Position numbers and translations under genes: made by a program
Notes under the pieces: generated by a model
What the model saw: the letters and a program-made list of their open reading frames with translations, nothing else
Told to the model about the DNA's origin: nothing
Database searches by the model: none
Shown: positions 1-6,923 of the stretch, one piece after another
How positions within the stretch are numbered: the stretch's first letter is position 1
Layout of the letters: the number at the start of each line of letters is the position of its first letter
Source of the DNA: Nonomuraea harbinensis
Lineage (GTDB): Bacteria > Actinomycetota > Actinomycetes > Streptosporangiales > Streptosporangiaceae
Length of the DNA stretch: 64,000 nucleotides
Assembly: GCF_019396385.1 (NCBI RefSeq)
Contig: NZ_JAHKRN010000014.1
Location: 62,001-126,000, forward strand
Reading direction: 5' to 3'

Positions 1-96
1 CTCGCGACCATCGGGCTGGACGTGACCGCCGGGCGGCTGCTGGTGCACCAGGGCGGGCCCTGCCAGGTCACCGGGACGACCTGGCAGGTCTTCTGA
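1..96 (+). CDS. C-terminal end of an unidentified protein (partial)
   Basis: An open frame runs from the first base of the window to a TGA at 94-96 and gives about 31 residues ending in GTTWQVF. The codon pattern, with G/C at third positions, fits a real gene whose start lies outside the window. It converges with the acyl-CoA dehydrogenase gene, whose stop is 6 bp away. The fragment is too short to assign to a family. Confidence 0.5.
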   Translation, partial: LATIGLDVTAGRLLVHQGGPCQVTGTTWQVF

Positions 97-102
97 CGGT
101 TG

Positions 103-1266
103 TCAGGCGAACGCGGCGATCCCGGTGAGGGCCTTGCCCAGCACCAGCGTGTGGATCTCCGAGGTGCCCTCGTAGGTCAGCACCGACTCCAGGTTCACCG
201 AGTGCCTGATCACCGGGTACTCCAGGGTGACGCCGCTGGCGCCGAGCAGCGTGCGGCACTTCCTGGCGATGTCGATGGCCTCGCGGACGTTGTTCAGCTT
301 GCCGGCGCTCACCTGCTCGGGGGTGAGCGTGCCGGCCTCCTTCAGCCGCCCGAGATGCACCGCGAGGAGCAGGCCCTTGCCCAGCTCCAGCGCCATGTCG
401 GCGAGCTTCTCCTGGGTGAGCTGGAACGACGAGAGGGGCCTGGCGAACACCTCGCGCTCGGCCGCGTACGCGATCGCCGTCTCCAGGCAGTCGAGCGCCG
501 CGCCCATCGAGCCGAAGATGATCCCGAACCGCGCCTCGTTCAGGCAGCCGAGCGGCCCGCGCAGCCCTCTGGCCTCGGGGAGCATCGCGTCGGCGGGCAG
601 CCGGACGCCGTCGAGCACCAGCTCGCTGGTCACGCTGGCGCGCAGCGAGATCTTGTGCTTGACGTCGTTGACCGTGAAGCCGGGCGTGCCCGCCGGGACC
701 AGGAAGCCGCGGATGCCGTCGTCCGTCTGGGCCCAGACGACCGCCACGTCGGCGACCGATCCGTTGGTGATCCACAGCTTGGTGCCGTTCAGCACCCAGT
801 CGCCGCCGTCGCGCTTGGCGTTGGTGCGCATCCGCGCCGGGTCGGAGCCGAAGTCCGGCTCGGTGAGGCCGAAGCAGCCGATGAGCTCGCCGGCCGCCAT
901 GCCGGGCAGCCACCGCTGCCTCTGCTCCTCGCTGCCGTACTTCCAGATCGCGTACATGGCCAGCGAGCCCTGCACCGACACCAGGCTGCGCAACCCGGAG
1001 TCGGCTCCTTCCAGCTCCAGACAGGCCAGCCCGTACGAGACCGCGCCCATGCCCGCGCAGCCGTAGCCGTCGAGGTGCATGCCGAGGAGGCCGGTCCCGC
1101 CGAGCGTGCGGGCCAGCTCCCTGACGGGCAGCTCCCCGGCCTCGAACCAGTCCGCGACGTGCGGCCGGATCTCCCGGTCGCACACGCGCCTGACCGTGTT
1201 CCTGATCTCGCGCTCCTCCTCGGTCAGCAGCGTGTCGAGGGCGAACAGGGCGGTGGGGGAGATCAT
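103..1266 (-). CDS. Acyl-CoA dehydrogenase, glutaryl-CoA dehydrogenase-like
   Basis: A 387-residue flavoprotein. The segment ELEGADSGLRSLVSVQGSLA and the following GCFGLTEPDFGSDP stretch are the FAD/substrate-binding core of the acyl-CoA dehydrogenase family, and their wording is closest to glutaryl-CoA dehydrogenases. Near the C terminus the TYEGTSEIH motif carries the catalytic glutamate position used by that subfamily. Known members oxidise and decarboxylate glutaryl-CoA to crotonyl-CoA. The ATG at 1264-1266 is preceded by GGAGGACTCGAAGG, a good ribosome binding site. It is divergent from an aldehyde dehydrogenase and CoA-transferase operon, which fits glutarate or lysine-derived dicarboxylate catabolism. 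The exact substrate is inferred. Confidence 0.85.
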   Translation of the reverse strand: MISPTALFALDTLLTEEEREIRNTVRRVCDREIRPHVADWFEAGELPVRELARTLGGTGLLGMHLDGYGCAGMGAVSYGLACLELEGADSGLRSLVSVQGSLAMYAIWKYGSEEQRQRWLPGMAAGELIGCFGLTEPDFGSDPARMRTNAKRDGGDWVLNGTKLWITNGSVADVAVVWAQTDDGIRGFLVPAGTPGFTVNDVKHKISLRASVTSELVLDGVRLPADAMLPEARGLRGPLGCLNEARFGIIFGSMGAALDCLETAIAYAAEREVFARPLSSFQLTQEKLADMALELGKGLLLAVHLGRLKEAGTLTPEQVSAGKLNNVREAIDIARKCRTLLGASGVTLEYPVIRHSVNLESVLTYEGTSEIHTLVLGKALTGIAAFA

Positions 1267-1285
1267 CCTTCGAGTCCTCCGTATT

Positions 1286-1312
1286 TTGGATCCAATATTG
1301 AAAATCCAATAT
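1286..1312. promoter_or_regulatory. Putative GntR operator between divergent catabolic genes
   Basis: The 69-bp divergent intergenic region contains the perfect palindrome TTGGATCCAA at 1286-1295, followed by a second ATCCAATAT (1304-1312) that directly repeats the ATCCAATAT at 1290-1298. An AT-rich palindrome of this kind is typical of FadR-type GntR regulators. One such regulator is the last gene of the neighbouring operon (3674-4333), so it is the natural candidate ligand. This is inferred from position and symmetry. Confidence 0.5.
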
Positions 1313-1335
1313 GCCACAGTTAGGGTGCTTTGCCT

Positions 1336-2553
1336 ATGGACGTTCTGAATCTCATCGGCGGCCGCTGGGTCGAAGGGGACGGCGCGGAGTTCGCCTCCGC
1401 CAACCCCGCCAGGCCCGCCGAAGTGGTGGCACGCGGGCGGTTCGCCTCGCCCGCCGAGGTGGAGCGGGCAGTGGCCGCCGCCCGCGAGGCCGCGCCCGGC
1501 TGGGCCGCCACCCCGCACCACGCCCGCGCCGCCGTGCTCACCGCCGCCGCCGGCCTCATCGACGACAGCGCCGACGCGTGGGGCGCCGAGCTGGCCCGCG
1601 AGGAGGGCAAGACGCTCCCCGAGGCCGTCGCCGAGGTACGGGGCGCGGCCCGCATCCTGCGCTACTACGCGGGCGAGGCCGACCGGGAGAGCGGCGAGGT
1701 CTACGCCTCCCCACGGCCGGGCGAGAACGTGCTCGTCGTCCGCAAGCCGATCGGCGTCGCCGGGATGATCACCCCGTTCAACTTCCCGATCGCCATCCCG
1801 GCCTGGAAGATCGCCCCCGCGCTCAGCTACGGCAACACCGTCGTGTGGAAGCCGTCCTCGCTGGTGCCGCTGCTGGCCTACCGGCTGGCGCGGGCGCTGA
1901 CCGACGCCGGGCTGCCCGGCGGCGTGCTCAACCTCGTCCACGGCGAGGGCGACGCCGGCTCGGCCATCGTGGACCACCCCGGCGTGGACGCGGTGTCGTT
2001 CACCGGCTCCACCGCGGTCGGCCGCGCCGTCATCGCCCGCTGCGGCGAGCTGGGCAAGCCCGTGCAGACCGAGATGGGCCCCCTGGTCAGCTCGGCCGCC
2101 CGCGACCGGGTGACGGCCGGCGTGGCGCGCGCCGTGGCCGAGGGCGCCGAGCCGCTGGCCGGCGGCGAGCCGCTGGACCGCGACGGCTGGTTCACGCCGC
2201 CGACCGTGCTCGGCCTGCCGGGCACCGGGGTCGACTTCTGGCGCACCGAGCTGTTCGGGCCGGTCGTCGGCGCGGTGCGGGCGTCCGGCGCCGAGGAGGC
2301 GCTCGCGCTGGCCGATCTCAGCGACCACGGCCTGTCGGCCGCCGTCTTCACCAGGGACCTCGGCGTCGCGCTGTCGGCCGTCGACCGGCTGGAGGTCGGC
2401 GTCCTGCACGTCAACTCCGAGTCGGCGGGCACCTTCCCGCACGTGCCGTTCGGCGGGGCCAAGCAGAGCGGCTTCGGGCCCAAGGAGCAGGGCCGGGCGG
2501 CCAGGGAGTTCTACACCCGGACGGTGACGGTCTACCTGGGAGCGCCGGCGTGA
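1336..2553 (+). CDS. Aldehyde dehydrogenase family protein lacking the catalytic-cysteine segment
   Basis: A 405-residue member of the NAD(P)+-dependent aldehyde dehydrogenase superfamily, whose members are usually about 480 residues. The N-terminal cofactor region is intact (ITPFNFPIAIPAWK with the oxyanion Asn, VVWKPS with the cofactor Lys, FTGSTAVG). The C-terminal ELFGPVV and PFGGAKQSGFG motifs are also present. Between KPVQTEMG (about residue 248) and PLVSSAARDRV the roughly 70-80 residues that normally carry the GQ-x-C nucleophile loop are absent, without a frameshift. The protein as read should not catalyse aldehyde oxidation. The ATG at 1336 has AGGG 10 bp upstream; a TTG at 1330 is an alternative start. 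Its stop overlaps the CoA-transferase start (GTGA), so it heads an operon. Confidence 0.8.
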   Translation: MDVLNLIGGRWVEGDGAEFASANPARPAEVVARGRFASPAEVERAVAAAREAAPGWAATPHHARAAVLTAAAGLIDDSADAWGAELAREEGKTLPEAVAEVRGAARILRYYAGEADRESGEVYASPRPGENVLVVRKPIGVAGMITPFNFPIAIPAWKIAPALSYGNTVVWKPSSLVPLLAYRLARALTDAGLPGGVLNLVHGEGDAGSAIVDHPGVDAVSFTGSTAVGRAVIARCGELGKPVQTEMGPLVSSAARDRVTAGVARAVAEGAEPLAGGEPLDRDGWFTPPTVLGLPGTGVDFWRTELFGPVVGAVRASGAEEALALADLSDHGLSAAVFTRDLGVALSAVDRLEVGVLHVNSESAGTFPHVPFGGAKQSGFGPKEQGRAAREFYTRTVTVYLGAPA

Positions 2554-3677
2554 CCGCGCTGGACGGGCTGCTCGTCGCCGACTTCAGCCGGGTGCTGGCC
2601 GGGCCGTACGCCACCATGCTGCTCGCCGACCTCGGGGCCGAGGTAGTCAAGGTGGAACGGCCCGGCGCGGGCGACGACACCCGCCACTGGGGCCCGCCCT
2701 ACGCCCCCGGCGGCGAGGCCACGTACTATCTCGCGGTCAACCGCAACAAGCGGTCGATCGCGCTCGACCTGCGCGACGAGGCGGACCTGGAGGTCGCGCG
2801 GGCGCTGGCCGCCCGCGCCGACGTGGTCGTGGACAACTTCAAGCCGGGCACCATGGAGCGGCTCGGCCTCGGCCACGAGACGCTGCGGGCGCTCAACCCC
2901 GGCCTGGTCTCCTGCTCGGTCACCGGGTTCGGGTCGGGCGAAGGGGCCGCGCTGCCCGGCTACGACCTGATCGCGCAGGCCGTCGGCGGGCTGATGAGCG
3001 TCACCGGCGAGCCCGGCGGCGAGGGCACGAAGGCGGGCGTGGCCGTGGTCGACGTGATCACCGGCCTGCACGCCGCGCTCGGCATCCTCGCGGCCCTGCG
3101 CCACCGCGACCGCACCGGCGAGGGCCAGCACGTCGAGGTCTCGCTGCTGTCCTCCGTGCTGTCGGCACTGGCCAACCACTCCTCCGCGTACGCCGCCGCC
3201 GGGGTCGTGCCGCGGGCCATGGGCAACCGGCATCCGAGCGTCGTCCCGTACGAGGTGTTCCAGGCCGCCGACCGGCCGATCGTCATCGCGGCCGGGAACG
3301 ACCGGCAGTTCGTGGCGCTCTGTGAGGTGCTGGAGCGGCCCGACCTCGCCGGGGACGCCGGATACGCGACCAACGCCGGCCGGGTCGCCGCCCGCGACCG
3401 GCTCGTGGACGAGCTGAACAAGGCGCTCGCGGCGCGCACCGCCGACGAGTGGTTCGAGCTGCTGACCGCCGCCGGGGTGCCGTGCGGGCCGATCAACGAC
3501 CTGGCCGCCGCGTTCGCCCTCGCCGGCGAACTCGGCCTGGAGCCCAAGGTGGAGATCGACGGCGTGGGCCAGGTCGCCAACCCCATCCGCCTCGGCGCCA
3601 CCCCGCCCGCCTACCGCCTGCCGCCCCCGGCGCTCGGACAGGACGGGGATTGGGTTCGTGGGATATTGGGGGGATGA
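2550..3677 (+). CDS. CaiB/BaiF-type (class III) CoA-transferase
   Basis: A 375-residue protein. The N terminus (LLVADFSRVLAGPYATMLLA, then GAEVVKVERPG) is the signature of the formyl-CoA transferase/CaiB family. The PGYDLIAQAVGGLMSVTG segment holds the conserved catalytic aspartate that forms the acyl anhydride in the family. It starts at GTG 2550, overlapping the stop of the aldehyde dehydrogenase, and ends in an ATGA overlap with the GntR gene, so the three are translationally coupled. Next to a glutaryl-CoA-dehydrogenase-like gene, a likely role is CoA activation of glutarate or a similar dicarboxylate. The donor and substrate cannot be read from sequence. Confidence 0.85.
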   Translation: MTALDGLLVADFSRVLAGPYATMLLADLGAEVVKVERPGAGDDTRHWGPPYAPGGEATYYLAVNRNKRSIALDLRDEADLEVARALAARADVVVDNFKPGTMERLGLGHETLRALNPGLVSCSVTGFGSGEGAALPGYDLIAQAVGGLMSVTGEPGGEGTKAGVAVVDVITGLHAALGILAALRHRDRTGEGQHVEVSLLSSVLSALANHSSAYAAAGVVPRAMGNRHPSVVPYEVFQAADRPIVIAAGNDRQFVALCEVLERPDLAGDAGYATNAGRVAARDRLVDELNKALAARTADEWFELLTAAGVPCGPINDLAAAFALAGELGLEPKVEIDGVGQVANPIRLGATPPAYRLPPPALGQDGDWVRGILGG

Positions 3678-4333
3678 GTGCGGATGAGGCGCGGCGCAGG
3701 CCGCCGACGGCCCAGCAGTTCGTGCTGGGCGAGCTGCGCCGTGCCATCACCACCGGCCGCCTGCGCCCCGGCGCCCCGATCAGGCAGGACGCGCTGGCCG
3801 AGGAGCTCCAGGTCAGCCGCGTCCCGCTGCGCGAGGCGCTGAAGACGCTCCAGGGCGAGGGCCTGGTCCGTTACGAGGCCCACCGGGGCTACTCGGTCGA
3901 GACGCTCTCGCTCGACGACCTGCGCGAGGTCTACCGCATCCGCGAGCTGCTGGAGGAGGAGGCCGTGCGCCGCGCGGTGGCCCGGCTCGCCGACGCCGAC
4001 CTCGACCGGCTGCGGGCCGCGCAGGACGACGTCGAGCGGGCCGCCGACGCGGGCGACGTGCTCGCCATGGCCACCGCCAACCGGCTCTTCCACATGACGC
4101 TGTTCGACTGCGCGGGCATGCCCCGGCTGTCCCGCCTGATCAGGACGTTGTGGGACACCACCGACGCCTACCGGTCGATGTACTACGGCGGCCCGGCCAA
4201 CCGCGAGCGGGTCGTCAAGGAGCACCGCGCCACCCTCGACGCGCTCCGCCGCCGCGACGCCGACGAGGCCGTGGCCACCCTGACGGTCCACCGCGCGCAC
4301 GCGGTCGCCGAGCTGGAGTCCCTGCTGTCCTGA
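3674..4333 (+). CDS. GntR-family transcriptional regulator (FCD/FadR subfamily)
   Basis: A 219-residue regulator. Residues about 10-75 form the winged helix (LRRAITTGRLRPGAPIRQDA and LQVSRVPLREALKTLQGEGL). The rest is all helical and fits the FCD ligand-binding domain, including the ANRLFHMTLF helix and the EHRATLDALRRRDADEA region that supplies metal-binding histidines in this family. The ATG at 3674 overlaps the CoA-transferase stop by 4 bp. As last gene of the operon it probably senses the pathway acyl-CoA or dicarboxylate and binds the palindromes at 1286-1312, giving feedback control of both divergent units. Confidence 0.85.
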   Translation: MSADEARRRPPTAQQFVLGELRRAITTGRLRPGAPIRQDALAEELQVSRVPLREALKTLQGEGLVRYEAHRGYSVETLSLDDLREVYRIRELLEEEAVRRAVARLADADLDRLRAAQDDVERAADAGDVLAMATANRLFHMTLFDCAGMPRLSRLIRTLWDTTDAYRSMYYGGPANRERVVKEHRATLDALRRRDADEAVATLTVHRAHAVAELESLLS

Positions 4334-4412
4334 CCTGCGAAGGGACGCGCGCGCACCGTTCTTCGCTTACTGTGCATCTCGGACAGCTCGACACGGAGGA
4401 TGACGTCGGTCA

Positions 4413-6038
4413 ATGAGCACGCAGGCGCAGGAGCAACTCGGCCCGTACCGGGTGATCGAGAAGATCGGCGAGGGCGGCATGGGCGTCGTGCACCTCGGCC
4501 TCGACGGGGCGGGCCACAAGGTCGCGATCAAGGTGCTGCACCCGCACGTGGCCGCCGATCTCAAGGCCCGCGACCGGCTCTTCCGCGAGGTCGACGCGAT
4601 GCGGCGGGTGCGCAGCCGGTACGTCGCCGAGGTGGTCGGGGCGGAGCTCACGAGCGGGCAGCCGTTCGTGGTGACCCGGTTCGTCCCCGGCCGCACGCTG
4701 GAGGAGACCGTGCTGACCCAGGGGCCGCTGGAGGCCCGCGAGGTCATCAGGCTCGCCCTCGGGCTGTGCCGGGCGCTGGTCGACATCCACGCGGCCGGCG
4801 TGATCCACCGCGACCTCAAACCGTCCAACGTCATGCTGTCCGGCGGCGAGCCGCTGGTCATCGACTTCGGCATCGCGCACCTGGTGGACGCGGTCCGGCT
4901 GACGCGGACGGGCATGTTCGTCGGCACGCCCGGCTACCTAGCCCCGGAGATCATCCGGGGCACGCAGATCACCCAGGCGGCCGACGTGCACGCGCTGGCC
5001 TCGACGGTGTTCTTCGCCGCCACGGGGCTGCCGCCGTTCGGGACGGGGACGTTCGAGGCGGTCTGCTACAACACGATGGAAGGGCGGGCGCAGCTCGACC
5101 AAGCCCCGGCCTGGCTGCGCGGCTGGCTGAGCCGGGCGCTGGAGATCGACCCGGTGGCCCGGCCCCGCGCGGGAGAGCTGCTGCGGATGGCCGAGGCGCT
5201 CGATCCGGCGGGCGGCGCGGACCGCACCCGAGTCATGGACCCCGCCTCCGCGTCGGGTCACTCCTCTGCGGCCTCCGCGGTCCCCGCCTCCACTGCCAGG
5301 CTCGCCTCTTCGTCGGGCCCCGCCTCCTCGTCCGGTCCTGCCTCCTCGTCTGGTCCTGGCTCCTCGTCCGGTCCTGCCTCTTCGTCTGGGCCCCTCTCCT
5401 CGTCCGGCCCCGCCGCCCGGGCGGGCATCGGTCCGTACGGGAAGACCGTGTCCGACCTGCTGCCGCCTGTCGAGTACGCGGCGAGCGCGCCGGAGGAGGG
5501 CGGCCCGCGGAAATGGCCGCGTCTCCGGTCTGCGGAGCGCCGCCCGTCCTCGCCGCCGCCCCCGTCTCAGCCGTTCGAGCTCCGGAAATTCCTGGCCGGC
5601 AGCGACTTCGTCGGCGTGCTCATCCTCGTGACGCTGGTGTCGATGACCGTCATCATGCCGGTCGCCGTGGGCCTGGCGATGGCGGCGCTCGCGCTGGCGC
5701 TGCGCGCCGGCGACCACTTCCTCGACGAGCACCGGCAGCCGCTGGTCAGGGCCGCGCTCGTGGCGCTCGGCCACACGCTCCTGGCGCTGGCGTTCGGCAT
5801 GGCCGCCGCGGTGTTCCTGCACTGGGCCGGCCCGCTGAGCGCCGGCCACGTGGACTCCCTGGCCGCGGGCGCGTTCACGCTGGGCCTGTTCGTGCTGCCG
5901 GGCGCGGGCGCGGTGCGGCGGGCCGCCTCGCGGATCCTCGCCCGACTGCTGCCCGGTCACCGCGCGACCGTGATGTCGGCGGCCGTGATGGGACCGATCG
6001 CGCTGATCTCGCTGATCGCCCTCGTGATCCCGGGGTAG
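4413..6038 (+). CDS. Membrane-anchored Ser/Thr protein kinase (PknB-like)
   Basis: A 541-residue protein. Residues about 8-265 are a Hanks-type kinase: glycine loop GEGGMG, VAIKV lysine, HRDLKPSN (His132, catalytic Asp134), DFG at about 151-153 and GTPGYLAPE activation segment. A Ser/Gly/Pro linker with a repeated SSSGP motif follows (about 300-335). It ends in three or four hydrophobic segments starting at DFVGVLILVTLVSM and ending at the C terminus. Most actinobacterial kinases have one transmembrane helix and an outer sensor, so this C-terminal multi-span arrangement is less common and leaves little extracellular sensor. The ATG at 4413 is preceded by GGAGGA. It appears to be a single-gene unit. 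Confidence 0.88.
   Translation: MSTQAQEQLGPYRVIEKIGEGGMGVVHLGLDGAGHKVAIKVLHPHVAADLKARDRLFREVDAMRRVRSRYVAEVVGAELTSGQPFVVTRFVPGRTLEETVLTQGPLEAREVIRLALGLCRALVDIHAAGVIHRDLKPSNVMLSGGEPLVIDFGIAHLVDAVRLTRTGMFVGTPGYLAPEIIRGTQITQAADVHALASTVFFAATGLPPFGTGTFEAVCYNTMEGRAQLDQAPAWLRGWLSRALEIDPVARPRAGELLRMAEALDPAGGADRTRVMDPASASGHSSAASAVPASTARLASSSGPASSSGPASSSGPGSSSGPASSSGPLSSSGPAARAGIGPYGKTVSDLLPPVEYAASAPEEGGPRKWPRLRSAERRPSSPPPPSQPFELRKFLAGSDFVGVLILVTLVSMTVIMPVAVGLAMAALALALRAGDHFLDEHRQPLVRAALVALGHTLLALAFGMAAAVFLHWAGPLSAGHVDSLAAGAFTLGLFVLPGAGAVRRAASRILARLLPGHRATVMSAAVMGPIALISLIALVIPG
5304..5411 (+). repeat. Six tandem 18-bp units inside the kinase linker
   Basis: Six consecutive 18-bp units with consensus GCCTCCTCGTCCGGTCCT encode ASSSGP-type hexapeptides. 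Units start at 5304, 5322, 5340, 5358, 5376 and 5394 and differ by only a few bases each. This is a coding minisatellite in the flexible linker between kinase and membrane domains and is likely to vary in copy number. Confidence 0.85.
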
Positions 6039-6150
6039 CGACCGCTGACCGGCCAGGTCAATGTGAGTCAAGCGCACATTTCTGTACACCCTCCGCTTTC
6101 CATATGCGTCTATATCCCGTTCAGTCCTGCTGTTCACGGGAGACGCATCG

Positions 6151-6858
6151 ATGCACATCCGTTCCCTGGCCGGGGCCGTCACCGCCGTGGCCGCGATCCT
6201 GTCCGTGGGCGTCGCCGCACCGGCGACCGCCGCCGACCGGCCGTCAGGCCTGCCCAAGGGCGCCATCGCCACGAAGGTGGTCAAGATCGTCGACGGGGAC
6301 ACGATCGACGTCATGCGCAAGGGGAAGAAGATCCGGGTCCGGCTCCTGGAGGTCGACACCCCCGAACGGGGCCAGTGCTGGTTCCAGACGGCGACCGACC
6401 GGACCGCCGCGCTGCTGCCGCTCGGAAAGACCGCCTACCTCGTACGGGACAAGGACCCGAAGGACCGGTACGGCCGCTGGCTCTACTACGTGTGGAACGC
6501 CAAGGGCGTGCACGTCAACCGCAACCTGGTCCGCTACGGCTACGGCCGGGCGGTGCTGTACAAGCCGAACGACCGCTACATCAAGATCATGCGCACCGAG
6601 CAGCGCAAGGCCCAGAAGCAGCGGCTGCGCATCTGGTCGGGCAAGTGCGACAAGGGCGCCGCGCCCACGTCCACGCCGGCCCCGAAGGCCACCAAGACCC
6701 CGAAGCCGACGAAGACCCCGAAGCCCGGCACCGACCCGCGCTTCCGCACCTGCGGCGACGCGAACGCCGCCGGCTACGGCCCGTACCAGCGGGGCCGCGA
6801 CCCCGAGTACGCCTGGTACCAGGACCGCGACGGCGACGGCCTCGTCTGCGAGCGCTGA
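6151..6858 (+). CDS. Secreted thermonuclease with C-terminal Excalibur domain
   Basis: A 235-residue exported protein. A signal peptide (MHIRSLAGAVTAVAAILSV through ATAA) is followed by a staphylococcal-nuclease fold (about 40-170). VKIVDGDTIDV, RVRLLEVDTPE and DRYGRWLYY supply the aspartate, arginine and glutamate positions of the SNase active site. A Lys/Thr/Pro-rich linker (KTPKPTKTPKP) leads to an Excalibur-type calcium-binding tail ending DRDGDGLVCE. This is a common actinobacterial architecture for an extracellular nuclease with roles in nutrient scavenging or envelope-associated DNA turnover. The 112 bp upstream is free of genes and should hold its promoter. Confidence 0.88.
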   Translation: MHIRSLAGAVTAVAAILSVGVAAPATAADRPSGLPKGAIATKVVKIVDGDTIDVMRKGKKIRVRLLEVDTPERGQCWFQTATDRTAALLPLGKTAYLVRDKDPKDRYGRWLYYVWNAKGVHVNRNLVRYGYGRAVLYKPNDRYIKIMRTEQRKAQKQRLRIWSGKCDKGAAPTSTPAPKATKTPKPTKTPKPGTDPRFRTCGDANAAGYGPYQRGRDPEYAWYQDRDGDGLVCER

Positions 6859-6923
6859 CCCGCGCGGGCGAGCCGACCCGGGGCCACCGGGTTCTGTCGG
6901 AGACGATCTCTACGGTGTGCGGC

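Noticed and set aside
68..1309. Long open frames antisense to or overlapping the acyl-CoA dehydrogenase
   Set aside because: Arg/Gly/Ala-rich translations without family motifs; typical artefacts of high-GC DNA opposite a real gene.
5304..5411. Short regular repeats considered as a CRISPR array
   Set aside because: The 18-bp units are contiguous with no spacers and encode a Ser/Gly/Pro linker inside the kinase.
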